The notes under the pieces are model-generated. The model saw only the letters and a list, made by a program, of their open reading frames with translations, did not search any database and had not been told where the DNA came from. DNA of 64,000 nt, taken from assembly GCF_001185345.1 (NCBI RefSeq), contig NZ_KQ236745.1, forward strand, positions 146,655 to 210,654. Reading direction: 5' to 3'. This document shows positions 50,419 to 60,130 of this stretch, one piece after another; position 1 is the first letter of the stretch; each line of letters starts with the position of its first letter. This DNA comes from Dorea sp. D27. Lineage in GTDB: Bacteria > Bacillota > Clostridia > Lachnospirales > Lachnospiraceae. The translations under genes and the position numbers were made by a program.

Positions 50419-51382
50419 CAAAAAAGTATTTATTCTGATAGAAGCAGTTCTGGCTGCGATTGTACTTGCAATGGCAATCTTTCTGCTATCGGAAAAATCA
50501 GAGGCAGATATGGATAAGGTCTCTGTCATCGTCCAGAATTCAGGTGACAACCAGTGGGCCGCCTTTATATATGGGCTGAAAATGGCGGCGGCAGACCAAA
50601 AGGTTGAGCTGCTGGTTGTCAATACCGAAACGATGCTGACAGCGGAAGAACAGAAGGACCTCATAGACGGCGAGATAGAGAATGGAGCCGGCGCGGTCAT
50701 CGTCCAGCCCGTGCCGGGAGCGGACACAGGGGAGATGTTAAAAAAGGCCAGAAACAGGGTCCCGGTCATGCAGGTAGAAGATACTGCATCCGGGGAAAGG
50801 GATCCTTCCGTGCTCCCGACGACGGAACCGGATCACTACTCTATGGGTACAGCGCTGGCGGAGGAGCTGCTCAAAGATTATAACGGCAATTTAGACGGGA
50901 AGACAATAGGGATTCTGATGGAGTCAGGGGACTCTGCGGCTTCGGAAAAGCGCAGGCAGGGATTCAAAGACGGGATAAAAGATGCCGGTGCGAAGATTCG
51001 ATGGACGGCTGCCCGTATCTTTGATGAAAGCAGCGACGCTTCGCTGGAGGACCAGCCTGAGGTGGATCTTGTAGTGGCACTTGATGATAACAGCCTGACG
51101 ACATCCGGGGAATGTTCTGCAGCGAATAATCTGCATGGCGCCATTGTGTATGGTATCGGAAATTCTACGGAAGCAGCGTATTATCTGGATGCGGGCTACG
51201 TGGAATGCCTCGTTGTGCCGGATGAATTCAACGTAGGATACCAGAGCCTGACAGAGATTGCGGAAAGTCTCGGAAACCGTCTCAGAAAGACCAGGGATAT
51301 CACGGTGTCGTACACGGTCATCCGAGGCGACACACTGTTCTCAAAAGAAAATCAGGAAATTCTTTTTACGATGAGCCAGTAG
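50408..51382 (+). CDS. Membrane-anchored sugar-binding protein, probable sensor partner
   Basis: 324 aa from ATG 50408, chosen because AGGGAG lies 7 nt upstream; ATG 50402 is only 1 nt away from it. It has an N-terminal helix (FILIEAVLAAIVLAMAIFLL) without a lipobox, so it is a membrane-anchored, type-I binding fold (VSVIVQNSGDNQWAAFIYGLKMAA, GAGAVIVQPVPGA, GKTIGILMESGDSAASEKRRQGFKDG). No transporter genes follow. It probably presents a ligand to the kinase, as in binding-protein-assisted two-component systems. Overlaps the kinase stop. Confidence 0.8.
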   Translation: MKNDKKVFILIEAVLAAIVLAMAIFLLSEKSEADMDKVSVIVQNSGDNQWAAFIYGLKMAAADQKVELLVVNTETMLTAEEQKDLIDGEIENGAGAVIVQPVPGADTGEMLKKARNRVPVMQVEDTASGERDPSVLPTTEPDHYSMGTALAEELLKDYNGNLDGKTIGILMESGDSAASEKRRQGFKDGIKDAGAKIRWTAARIFDESSDASLEDQPEVDLVVALDDNSLTTSGECSAANNLHGAIVYGIGNSTEAAYYLDAGYVECLVVPDEFNVGYQSLTEIAESLGNRLRKTRDITVSYTVIRGDTLFSKENQEILFTMSQ

Positions 51383-51404
51383 GGAGAAAACCAGAGGTAT
51401 TTGA

Positions 51405-52448
51405 ATGAAGATGAAAAAAATGTTGGCGTCAGGGCTTGTATTGTGCATAAGTATCCAGCTGTTATGTGCCTGCGGCAAGGCGGAACAGAATACGGCGGAA
51501 AAGGTGCATATCGGGGTCACATACTATGATCAGAGCGATACGTTTTTAGGTGAGCTGCTCACGGATTTTAAAGAGCAGCTTAAAAAGTGTGAGCGGGACG
51601 GCCTGGAGACTTCCGTGATAATCCAGGACGCGGGCGGTTCGCAGAAGACCCAGAATGACCAGGTAAAAGAACTGATCGATGCAGGCTGCAATGTTCTCTG
51701 CGTCAATCTCGTAGACAGGTCTGATCCGTCAGAAATTATTGACCTTGCAAGGGAATATGATGTGCCGATCATATTCTTTAACAGAGAGCCGGTTGCAGAA
51801 GATATGATGCAGTGGGACAAGCTTTACTACGTCGGCGCATATGCCAGGCAGTCCGGCCAGATGCAGGGCGAACTGGCTGCCGATTTGATAAAGGCAGACA
51901 GCCGGGTCGACCGCAATAAGGACGGCAGGATCCAATACGTGGTGCTGGAAGGGGAACCGGGCCACCAGGATGCGATTATCCGGACAGAGACAGCGGTCGA
52001 AAGCTTGAGGGAGAACGGGATAGTTCTTGAGAAAAAAGGCTATCAGATTGCAAACTGGAACCGGGCGCAGGCACAGAACAGGATGGAACAGATGATCAGC
52101 CAGTATAAGAATGATATTGAACTTGTCCTGGCCAACAATGACGACATGGCGCTTGGAGCACTTGATGCCTACAAGAAGCTGAACTATACGGAGACGAATC
52201 TGCCGGTAGTATTCGGAATCGACGGGACGGATGTGGGCTTAGAAGCAGTTGCGGGCCAGCGCCTGGCCGGAACGGTGTATAATGATAAAGAAGGGCAGGC
52301 AGAAGCTATGGCAAAGCTGGCGGAGGTGCTTGTAACCGGCGGGGATATCGAGGAGATCGGACTCACGAATGAAAGATATTGTTACCTGCCATATTTTAAA
52401 GTGACGATAGACAACGTGGAAGAGGTACTGGAGAACAATATACGTTAA
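51405..52448 (+). CDS. Galactose-type sugar-binding lipoprotein, probable sensor partner
   Basis: 347 aa. Lipobox LCAC at ~22. The mature part is MglB-like, with HIGVTYYDQSDTFLGELL, a calcium-loop-like DRNKDGRIQY (~169-178) and ANNDDMALGALDAYKKL. Unlike MglB it has no permease partner beside it and follows the kinase and the anchored binding protein by 22 nt. It is likely a galactose/glucose receptor for the YesM-like kinase, or a second binding protein for the mgl importer. Confidence 0.85.
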   Translation: MKMKKMLASGLVLCISIQLLCACGKAEQNTAEKVHIGVTYYDQSDTFLGELLTDFKEQLKKCERDGLETSVIIQDAGGSQKTQNDQVKELIDAGCNVLCVNLVDRSDPSEIIDLAREYDVPIIFFNREPVAEDMMQWDKLYYVGAYARQSGQMQGELAADLIKADSRVDRNKDGRIQYVVLEGEPGHQDAIIRTETAVESLRENGIVLEKKGYQIANWNRAQAQNRMEQMISQYKNDIELVLANNDDMALGALDAYKKLNYTETNLPVVFGIDGTDVGLEAVAGQRLAGTVYNDKEGQAEAMAKLAEVLVTGGDIEEIGLTNERYCYLPYFKVTIDNVEEVLENNIR

Positions 52449-52479
52449 ATACGCGGATAGTTTGAGGAGGGCGGAACAG

Positions 52480-55400
52480 ATGCATAAAGAGGAAGAGCGT
52501 TTCAGACGGCTGGAAGAAGAGCTGAAGGCGTCCAATGAGAAGATGCAGGACATCATTAACGCAATTCCCGGCGGCGTGGCAATCTATAAAGTTTCGGACA
52601 GATTTGAGACGGTGTATTTCTCTGATGGAGTGCCGGAATTGTCTGGTTATTCCGTGGAAGAATACAAAGAGCTCGTCAAAGGTGACGCCGCCGAGATGAC
52701 CTATCGGGAAGACACGGAGATGGTAGTGTCAAAGGCACGGGAAGTTATAGACTCCCGTGGGATAGCCAGCATCGAATTCCGCAAGCAGCACAGGGACGGG
52801 CATATCGTGTGGGTCCGGGCACAGGTCAAATGGATGGAGGAGGAGGATGGCTGCCCTCTGCTCCACTGTGTATTCCACAACATTTCAGAGATTAAGGAAG
52901 CTCAGCTGGAGATGAGGCATATCATCAACTCCATACCTGGCGGAATTGCCAGCTACCAGGTAGTGGGGAACCGGTTTATTCCAACTTTCTATTCCGATGG
53001 CGTGATGGAACTGTCGGGCCATACTCGAAAGGAGTATGAGGAGATCATCTGTGGAGACGCGCTGAACATCATATATGAGCAGGACAGGGAGCGGGTGATG
53101 GACGCTGCCGCGGGGGCCCTCTTAAGCGGCGATGTCCTGGATGTATCCTATCGAATGCGGCATAAGAACGGGAACCTCATATGGGTACATCTCAATGGCA
53201 GGCGGATGGGACCGCAGGCGGATAGTATGCGTTTTTATGCCGTATTTACGGGTATGTCAGAAGAGACACGGATTTTTCAGGAAATGGCCAATGAGACGGC
53301 AGATGGAATCTATGTCATTGCAAAAGAGAATTACGAGCTGCTCTATGTCAACGAATCGAAGGCCCTCTTTGCGGGCAGCCGGGACTGTATCGGAGAGAAA
53401 TGCTACAAAGCGCTTCACCGCCGGGAGAAAGTGTGCGGGTTCTGTACGCTCGAGAGCCACGAGCCGGATGGAGGGGAACATGAGATGGCAGTCCCTGGTA
53501 CGGGGCGGTACTTCAGCACACGTTTTCGTGAGACGGTCTGGAACGGGATACCGGCTTATGTCAAATTCGTCCGTGATATTACAGATGAAGTCACAACGCG
53601 GAAGGAAAAGGAACGTCTGGAACAGTATTTTCAGACAATCCTCCGCAATCTGCCCGGAGGCGTCGCTGTTGTCCACTATGAAAAAGACGGCAGCATGACG
53701 CCGGAATTCTTATCTGATGGTTTTGCGGCCATGACGGACATGACACCAGAAGAGATGTGGAAGCTGTATCGTGCAGATGCCATGGAGGGGGTACATCCTG
53801 ACGACCGGGCATATGTGGCGGAACAGATGAATGAATATATTGCCAGCGAAGCCGGCAGCTGGGAGATCATATATCGCCTGAGGAAAGGCAGCGGCGGTTA
53901 TGTCTGGGTGAAGAACAACCTGTCCCTCATAGAGAATGAAGGGGGTGAAATGCGTGTCTATGCCATGTACCAGGACATGACAAAAGAGCGTGAAGAACAG
54001 GAAAAGCTGCGCCGGCAGTATCAGGATATGCTCATGCAGCACTATCATACGCATGGAGCGGATACGCTCGTTCTCGGCCACTGTAACGTGACGCGGAACA
54101 GGATTCTGGAAATCAGCGATTACACAGGCTCAGAACTGCTCCATACGTTCGGTACCGTCAGGGAGGAGTTCTTCACGGGTATCGGACGGTTTATCCCGGA
54201 TGAGAAGGAGCGGCAGCAGTTTTATGACAGATATCTGAACAAGCCTTCGCTGGAGGCGTTCGAGCGAGGCGAGACCGAACAGAAGATGGGGTGCTTCCTA
54301 AAACTGCCTGGGGAAGAGAAGGGGAGGTATGTGCAGATCAAGATGAACCTTGTGTCCACGCCGGACAGCGGGGATGTCACAGGTGTGCTGACAGTGACGG
54401 ACAGCACCCGCCAGACGGTCACGGACCGTATCATGTACCAGCTCTCATCGTCAGGCTATGATTTTATCGCGGACGTAGATTTGGACGAGGATACTTATAC
54501 CATTCTGTCATATGGCGTAACCGGAGTCGGCATCCCCCCTGAAAAAGGAAGCCATTCAAGATGGGTGGATATGATGCTTGATTCGAGGGTAGTGCCCAAA
54601 GACAGAGAGCGGTTCAGGAAGAACCTGGATATCGCGCATATGCGGAAAAAACTTGAAGATAAAAGCTCTTATACATTCGCATATTCCGTGATGGAGAATA
54701 ATGGAGACATCCGCACGAAGAACCTGACCGTATCTGCCGTGGATCTGCGGATTGGCAGAGTATCCCTTTCCAGAACAGATATTACAGAGCCGGTCCGCGA
54801 GCAGCAGGCGCTGCTCCGTGTCATTGCATATACGTTTGAACTGGCCGGATTTATCGACATCAGCTCCGGGAGCTTTACGATGTATACGAGAGATACGGTA
54901 CTCAATAACCTGCAGCCTTATTTTATCGAGGACTACGACGCAGAGGTCCTTGATTTTGTAAAGGATTACGGGACGGATGAAGTCAGAGAGGAAATATATC
55001 ACAGCTTTCAGACGGAAACGATCAGGAGAAAGCTCGAGGAAGAACAAAATGGGTACGACTTTTTATTTCCATATGCACGCGGGGATGAGGAGCGGTATAA
55101 GCAGATCAATGTCATGTGGGGAGATATCAACCATCGTACAATCTGTCTTGTGCGTGCAGACGTGACAGATATGCTTGCTGCCGAGAGGAGAAATAAAAAG
55201 GCATTGGAGAATGCGCTCGTACTTGCGGAAGAGGCTAACCGGGCTAAAAGCGACTTCCTGTCTGCCATGAGCCACGACATCCGGACACCGATGAACGCTA
55301 TCATCGGGATGACGACGCTGGCGAAAGCCCATCTCGGGGAGCAGGCGCGTGTGGCAGACTGTCTTGACAAGATATCCATTTCTTCCAGACATCTTTTGAG

Positions 55401-56400
55401 CCTGATCAATGATATCCTGGACATGAGCAAGATTGAAAGTGCCCAGATATCCATGAACAGTACGGAGCTATATCTTCCGGAGGTGCTGGAGGAAATCTCT
55501 GCAATCATCTCCCCGCAGGCGAGAGAAGCCGGCCTGCGGTTCGAGATAAAGATTGGAGATATCCGGCACAGATACTTTTACGGAGATGCACTCCGCATCA
55601 ATCAGATTCTCATCAACATTTTGAGCAATGCGGTGAAATACACCCGGGAAGGCGGAAGTGTGGAGTTTCTGACAGAAGAGATACCGCCCGTCAAGCGTGC
55701 AGATGCCGCGCGATACCGGTTTATAGTGAGCGATACGGGAGTCGGGATGTCGGAGGAATTTCTTGTGCATATATTTGACCCGTTCGCGCGGAGCAACGGG
55801 ACACAGCGCATCGAGGGTACCGGCCTGGGGCTGAGCATTACGAAGGGGCTTGTGGATCTCATGGGAGGAGAGATTTCTGTGGAAAGCGTTCCCGGTAAGG
55901 GCAGCCGATTCCAGGTGGAGCTGGAATGCAAATATTCGAATACGGAAAGTGACGGTACAGGAGCGGACAAAAAAGCATCCGGGGCGGGTGAAACAGATGA
56001 CCACATCTTTGAAGGGATGCTGTTTCTCGTCGCCGAAGATAATGAGATCAATGCAGAGATACTGTGTGAACTGCTGGCCATGTACGGGGCGGAAACGGAC
56101 GTGAAAGAGGACGGCAGGCAGGTGGTGGAAGCGTTCCGTGACGCCAGGCCGGGCACCTATGATGCGATTCTTATGGATATACAGATGCCGGAGATGAATG
56201 GATATGAGGCCACGCGCGCTATCCGCGGGATGAATCGCGACGATGCCGCAGATATTCCGATTATCGCCATGACCGCCAATGCATTTGCCGAAGATGTGAG
56301 AGCAGCCAAAGACGCCGGAATGAATGCCCATGTGGCGAAACCGGTCGATGTGGATATACTGAGGAAGACTATAAAAGAAGTAGTAGACAGGGCCAGGTAA
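52480..56400 (+). CDS. Large cytosolic multi-PAS hybrid histidine kinase with receiver domain
   Basis: 1306 aa from ATG 52480 (AGGAGG 9 nt upstream; a TTG 18 nt earlier is unlikely). No membrane segment. Repeated PAS folds lie in the first ~520 residues (NAIPGGVAIYKV, NSIPGGIASYQV, NLPGGVAVVHYE); the third PAS has four cysteines (CIGEKCYKAL and KVCGFC). More sensor-like sequence runs to ~900. HisKA phospho-histidine in MSHDIRTPMNAIIG (~930), HATPase (NAVKYTREGG, GTGLGLSITKGL) and a receiver (~1180-1300; Asp in ILMDIQMPEMNG). An internal redox or metabolite sensor, possibly of the c-di-GMP-free phosphorelay type; output partner not in sight. Confidence 0.9.
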   Translation: MHKEEERFRRLEEELKASNEKMQDIINAIPGGVAIYKVSDRFETVYFSDGVPELSGYSVEEYKELVKGDAAEMTYREDTEMVVSKAREVIDSRGIASIEFRKQHRDGHIVWVRAQVKWMEEEDGCPLLHCVFHNISEIKEAQLEMRHIINSIPGGIASYQVVGNRFIPTFYSDGVMELSGHTRKEYEEIICGDALNIIYEQDRERVMDAAAGALLSGDVLDVSYRMRHKNGNLIWVHLNGRRMGPQADSMRFYAVFTGMSEETRIFQEMANETADGIYVIAKENYELLYVNESKALFAGSRDCIGEKCYKALHRREKVCGFCTLESHEPDGGEHEMAVPGTGRYFSTRFRETVWNGIPAYVKFVRDITDEVTTRKEKERLEQYFQTILRNLPGGVAVVHYEKDGSMTPEFLSDGFAAMTDMTPEEMWKLYRADAMEGVHPDDRAYVAEQMNEYIASEAGSWEIIYRLRKGSGGYVWVKNNLSLIENEGGEMRVYAMYQDMTKEREEQEKLRRQYQDMLMQHYHTHGADTLVLGHCNVTRNRILEISDYTGSELLHTFGTVREEFFTGIGRFIPDEKERQQFYDRYLNKPSLEAFERGETEQKMGCFLKLPGEEKGRYVQIKMNLVSTPDSGDVTGVLTVTDSTRQTVTDRIMYQLSSSGYDFIADVDLDEDTYTILSYGVTGVGIPPEKGSHSRWVDMMLDSRVVPKDRERFRKNLDIAHMRKKLEDKSSYTFAYSVMENNGDIRTKNLTVSAVDLRIGRVSLSRTDITEPVREQQALLRVIAYTFELAGFIDISSGSFTMYTRDTVLNNLQPYFIEDYDAEVLDFVKDYGTDEVREEIYHSFQTETIRRKLEEEQNGYDFLFPYARGDEERYKQINVMWGDINHRTICLVRADVTDMLAAERRNKKALENALVLAEEANRAKSDFLSAMSHDIRTPMNAIIGMTTLAKAHLGEQARVADCLDKISISSRHLLSLINDILDMSKIESAQISMNSTELYLPEVLEEISAIISPQAREAGLRFEIKIGDIRHRYFYGDALRINQILINILSNAVKYTREGGSVEFLTEEIPPVKRADAARYRFIVSDTGVGMSEEFLVHIFDPFARSNGTQRIEGTGLGLSITKGLVDLMGGEISVESVPGKGSRFQVELECKYSNTESDGTGADKKASGAGETDDHIFEGMLFLVAEDNEINAEILCELLAMYGAETDVKEDGRQVVEAFRDARPGTYDAILMDIQMPEMNGYEATRAIRGMNRDDAADIPIIAMTANAFAEDVRAAKDAGMNAHVAKPVDVDILRKTIKEVVDRAR

Positions 56401-56461
56401 TCTTATATGGACTGGGATACATTTTAAATCTGCATTCCGGATTGCTACGGAGGGGGACAGA

Positions 56462-58258
56462 ATGGGTGAAATGCGTAGAAGGCAGAAATGGAAGAGAAAC
56501 GTATTCGCAGGGCTTATTTATTTTGCTCTGCTAACAGGCATCATTGTAGTAAAAGAGGGTGCGCGCGTTTATCCCGGAGGCGGAGAAGTCGAGATTTTGA
56601 AAGATGGCTGGATGTGGGTGCAATCAGATGGTACAGAGGTACCGGTCGAAGTAAGAGACAGGGTAAAGATTGGCAAGGGGGAGCCTCTTATTATCAAAAA
56701 CCAGATTCCTGAAGAAGGCGGCCATGGCATGAGCCTGAGCTTCTGGAGCACGATGGAAAGCGTAAGAGTGTGGGCTGACGGAGAACTGTTGTATGAATAC
56801 GGTACGGATACGGATGTGGACAGAATATGGAATCATGTATACATACCGGAAGACAAGGCGGGCAAGGAACTTATCATTGAAAAGATATGTCCATACAGCA
56901 TATATGCTGGTCAAATCCGTCCCGTGATATGGGGGTATTACCCGGAAATCCAGTATTTTCTAATGAACCGGTACTACCCGGACTATATCATCGGACAGCT
57001 TCTTATTCTGTTCGGAGTGTTTCTCATAGCGGCGTCGCTGCTCATGAAAAGCAGGCATTTTCCATTAAAAAGAGGATTATATCTCGGGCTTTTCATACTT
57101 CTCATATCAGTATGGATATGCTCAGAAACCAGAATCCCCGTAGATTATTGGGGCATCAATTCGATGAGGCTGTCGTGTACCATATTGATGATTGTACCGA
57201 TTGTCTATCTGCTTTTCATCCGAGAGCTGACAGAAGGAAGTACCAGGAGAGATTACCATATCGTCCTGTCCATAGCCTGTATAAATGCGGCGGGGGGAAT
57301 TCTGGTCACATTGCTTGGACTGGCAGACATAGTGGACACGCTCTACCCGACTCATATCGTGATATTTCTGATAGCAGGATTTATCGCTTATTCCTGGGGT
57401 AAAGAATGGAAGCGGACAAAACGATACAAGGACGGGTCGTGGTATAATGTCATAGAATTTCTCGGGACGGTGGGGATGATTGTATCAATTATTGCGGAAG
57501 GTATCATTTTTTATGTGGACGAATACAGGAGCACTGGTACGTATGTCCAGAGCGCGCTTATCCTCTACATATTGATTTTAACGGTCAGCTTTTTCAAGGA
57601 TGCGGCGATACAGGCTGATCAGGCAGATATGTTTGCACGTGAGCTGGAAGAAAGCAGGATGAAGATGATGATAAGCCAGATCAGACCACACTTCTTATAC
57701 AATACATTGCTGGCAATCCAGGAGCTTTGTTATACTGCCCCGGAAAAGGCGGCGGATACAATCGTCACATTTGCCGATTACCTGAGAAGCAATATGAATT
57801 TTCTAAAAGAGGAACCGCTGGTACCTTTTGAGAGAGAACTAAAGCACGTGGAGAATTATATGGAGATTCAGCAGGTACGATTTGGCCGTGAACTAAAGTT
57901 TACGACGGATATACGCTGTAAAGACTTTTACGTTCCGCCGCTGTCTGTCCAGCCCATCGTAGAGAATGCCGTCCAGCACGGAATCAGAGGCTGCCCCGGA
58001 GGAGGAATAGTCCGGCTCGTGGTGGAAAACCGGGATGGACGGATATACATCATCACAGAAGATAACGGGGTAGGCCTTGATACTAATCTGCTTGGAAAGA
58101 GCGAGGGATTCAGCGCCATGGAAAATGTAGGCAGGCGTATCGAAAAGCTTTTGGATGGAGAGATGGCTGCAGAAAGCAAGATTGGTATGGGGACACGTAT
58201 TACGATAAGTTTCCCGTATAGAAAGGGGAGGATAGATGAAAGCAATCATAGTAGATGA
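56462..58258 (+). CDS. Multi-pass sensor histidine kinase (7TM-type, LytS/YesM family)
   Basis: 598 aa. Helix 1 at ~14-30, an extracellular beta-rich domain (~33-170, with MSLSFWSTMESVRVWADGELLYEYG like 7TM-DISM sensors), then seven membrane helices (~178-385), His_kinase motif QIRPHFLYNTLLAI (~405) and HATPase (ENAVQHGIRG, EDNGVGLD). It shares 23 nt with the regulator gene, so the pair is coupled. The external ligand is unknown. It likely controls the surface-protein operon downstream. Confidence 0.88.
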   Translation: MGEMRRRQKWKRNVFAGLIYFALLTGIIVVKEGARVYPGGGEVEILKDGWMWVQSDGTEVPVEVRDRVKIGKGEPLIIKNQIPEEGGHGMSLSFWSTMESVRVWADGELLYEYGTDTDVDRIWNHVYIPEDKAGKELIIEKICPYSIYAGQIRPVIWGYYPEIQYFLMNRYYPDYIIGQLLILFGVFLIAASLLMKSRHFPLKRGLYLGLFILLISVWICSETRIPVDYWGINSMRLSCTILMIVPIVYLLFIRELTEGSTRRDYHIVLSIACINAAGGILVTLLGLADIVDTLYPTHIVIFLIAGFIAYSWGKEWKRTKRYKDGSWYNVIEFLGTVGMIVSIIAEGIIFYVDEYRSTGTYVQSALILYILILTVSFFKDAAIQADQADMFARELEESRMKMMISQIRPHFLYNTLLAIQELCYTAPEKAADTIVTFADYLRSNMNFLKEEPLVPFERELKHVENYMEIQQVRFGRELKFTTDIRCKDFYVPPLSVQPIVENAVQHGIRGCPGGGIVRLVVENRDGRIYIITEDNGVGLDTNLLGKSEGFSAMENVGRRIEKLLDGEMAAESKIGMGTRITISFPYRKGRIDESNHSR

Positions 58259-59045
58259 TGAAAAACGGGCGCTGAATCTGATGGCATCCATGCTGTCAGT
58301 GATAGAAGATGTGGAACTGGAGGCTGAGTTCCAGAGTCCTTATGAAGCTTTGGATTATATAAAGACACATGGAGAGGGGGTGGATATTCTGTTTCTTGAT
58401 GTAGAGATGCCGGGGATGGACGGGATATTCATGGCCGGGGAGCTGTTGCGTCTGCCCTGTCCTCCAAAGATTGTATTTGTTACAGGATATGAAAAGTATG
58501 CGTATGCCGCCTGGGAGGCCGAGGCGGTCGATTATCTGCTCAAGCCGTACAGACAGGCGGATGTCCGCCATGCTGTTGAACGGTGCAAGAGTTTCAGCAG
58601 GGCTGGAACCGCGCACAGAATCGAGGTGAAGTGCTTTCCTGCATTTGAACTATTTGTGGACGGAAGTCCTGTTAAATTTCCAAACAAAAAAGCAAAGGAG
58701 CTGCTTGCATACCTTATACATAACAAGGGGAACTGGGTGGAGACAGGGAATATCGTATACAATATTTTCGGAGAACAGGATGAGGAACAGGGTAAGAAAT
58801 ACTATAATGTCGTATCATATCGGCTACGCCGGACGCTGGCAGAGGAGGGCGTCAGCGGGCTGATGGAGGTAGAATACGGCAAATGCAGAGTCAGGACGGA
58901 ATGCTTCATATGCGATTATTACAGATACCTGGATGGCAGAGAGGAGTTGTTCGACGGAGATTACATGCAGCAATATTCATGGGCCGAGCCTACGGTGGCA
59001 ACGCTGGTGTCAAGAAAGGAAAAAGTAAATAAAGTACGATATTAG
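58236..59045 (+). CDS. Response regulator with SARP-like winged-helix output
   Basis: 269 aa. Receiver 1-~120 with Asp in LFLDVEMPGMDG (~53) and Lys in LLKPYR. The output is not LytTR: VKCFPAFELFVDGSPVKFPNKKAKELLAYLIHNKGNWV followed by YYNVVSYRLRRTLAEEG is the OmpR/SARP winged helix, and the last ~50 residues look like the start of a BTAD helical domain. SARP proteins bind direct repeats of ~11-bp period next to a -10 box; exactly such repeats lie 16 nt after this gene. A clear functional hint, still an inference. Confidence 0.85.
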   Translation: MKAIIVDDEKRALNLMASMLSVIEDVELEAEFQSPYEALDYIKTHGEGVDILFLDVEMPGMDGIFMAGELLRLPCPPKIVFVTGYEKYAYAAWEAEAVDYLLKPYRQADVRHAVERCKSFSRAGTAHRIEVKCFPAFELFVDGSPVKFPNKKAKELLAYLIHNKGNWVETGNIVYNIFGEQDEEQGKKYYNVVSYRLRRTLAEEGVSGLMEVEYGKCRVRTECFICDYYRYLDGREELFDGDYMQQYSWAEPTVATLVSRKEKVNKVRY

Positions 59046-59060
59046 AGGATTTGCCCTTTG

Positions 59061-59096
59061 GTTGTAAGGATGTTGTAAGGATTTGTTTGCTATAAT
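59061..59096 (+). promoter_or_regulatory. Tandem 11-bp repeat plus -10 box: candidate SARP-type activated promoter
   Basis: GTTGTAAGGAT occurs at 59061-59071 and again directly at 59072-59082; 8 nt later comes TATAAT (59091-59096). There is no good -35 at the normal spacing, as expected for an activator-dependent promoter. The period and distance agree with known SARP binding sites. Confidence 0.6.
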
Positions 59097-59102
59097 AATT
59101 TG

Positions 59103-59375
59103 GTACGATAGGTACATTAGGAGTGAATTATAATTGATAAGCTGCAAACAGGTGCTTATAGATGCCGCGGAAAAGAATGTACACTAGTATTTCCACGTGT
59201 TTTTTATGTATTTTCGTAATAATACAACCTGATTATAGTGCAACAAAATAAGCCATCTGCCGTGTGGAATATCATGAATTCATTCTAAAGTTCTGACATT
59301 CCATATGGCAGGTGGCTGTTTTTAAGAAAAAAGTCAGAAGTTACGTAGTGAAATGGCAGGGAAGGATGGTAAGAA
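59103..59375 (+). promoter_or_regulatory. Leader of the sipW operon
   Basis: No gene seen. It contains an ATAAGC/GCTTAT hairpin near 59139-59161, an imperfect stem CGCGGAAA/TTTCCACG near 59164-59195, and the terminator-like hairpin listed separately. The layout fits conditional read-through. Confidence 0.35.
59251..59323 (+). terminator. Terminator-like hairpin in the sipW leader (possible attenuator)
   Basis: A 20-bp stem, 59251-59270 with 59298-59317, has only G-T wobble deviations and a 27-nt loop, then GTTTTT. It lies 50 nt before the signal peptidase ATG and after the predicted promoter, so it must be bypassed for expression. Confidence 0.65.
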
Positions 59376-59993
59376 ATGAGAGAAGCAAAGAGAAAAAAGA
59401 GGCGGCTTGTAACCGTGGTAAACATTCTGCTGTGTGCTATATTGATACCTGTTATTCTCATAAATGTTGCGGTTATCATTAATTCTTATGTGCATCCTGA
59501 AGAAATACCGGGGCTGTTTGGAATCAAGCCGGTAGCGGTTCTTTCGGGTTCCATGGAAGACACTTTTAAGACCGGGGACTTGATATTCATAAGGAAGACA
59601 GATACAGCATCTCTCAAAGAGGGGGATGTCATCTGCTATCTAGAATCCGGTCAGGCAGTGACGCACCGGATTGCCAGGACGGAGTCAGGCGGTGACGGAG
59701 GGACGAAGTACATAACAAAAGGCGATGCCAACAATGCGGAAGATCAGAAGGCAATAGAACCCGGGCAGATTCAAGGCATATGGACCGGTCTGCGGGTAGG
59801 GGGGATGGGTAATTTTGTCCTGTTTCTTTCCAGCACCACGGGAATGATCGTGTTCATCGTATGTCCTGTAGTTCTATTTCTTATAGGGGATATTATTCTG
59901 CGATGGCGGACGGACAGGAAAGAAAAATCGCGGGCAGATAAGCTGGAAGCTGAACTTGCAGCCCTCAAGGCTCAGCGCGGGGCAGATAACTAA
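59376..59993 (+). CDS. sipW: Signal peptidase I, SipW/archaeal-ER type
   Basis: 205 aa. Membrane helix at ~12-33; catalytic Ser in LSGSMEDTF (~58-60); the usual lysine is replaced by His in AVTHRIA (~98), the mark of SipW-type enzymes; TKGDANNAED carries the acidic residues. A second helix spans ~150-175, followed by a coiled C-terminus. SipW enzymes process TasA/CalY-type biofilm or surface proteins, and two or three such genes follow. Starts after a terminator-like hairpin. Confidence 0.93.
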   Translation: MREAKRKKRRLVTVVNILLCAILIPVILINVAVIINSYVHPEEIPGLFGIKPVAVLSGSMEDTFKTGDLIFIRKTDTASLKEGDVICYLESGQAVTHRIARTESGGDGGTKYITKGDANNAEDQKAIEPGQIQGIWTGLRVGGMGNFVLFLSSTTGMIVFIVCPVVLFLIGDIILRWRTDRKEKSRADKLEAELAALKAQRGADN

Positions 59994-60035
59994 GCGCCTG
60001 ACTGATGCAGATAGATGATAGATTGTATGCAGTGC

Positions 60036-60130
60036 CCCGGCTTTTGCAGACACAGTGCAGAAAGGGCATTACATAAAAAGCCGGGTCATGTGCCCGGGCA
60101 AAGTTAAGTGCCGCGGGCACACGGGAACCG
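60036..60130 (+). ncRNA. Structured spacer between sipW and the TasA-like gene
   Basis: CCCGGCTTTT (60036-60045) pairs with AAAAGCCGGG (60076-60085), enclosing a TGCA/TGCA stem; GTGCCCGGGCA (60090-60100) pairs with TGCC-G-CGGGCAC (60109-60120, one bulge); ACGG-GAA-CCGT follows at 60121-60131. No gene lies in 59994-60190. It may be an mRNA-processing or regulatory element. Not matched to a known family. Confidence 0.45.
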
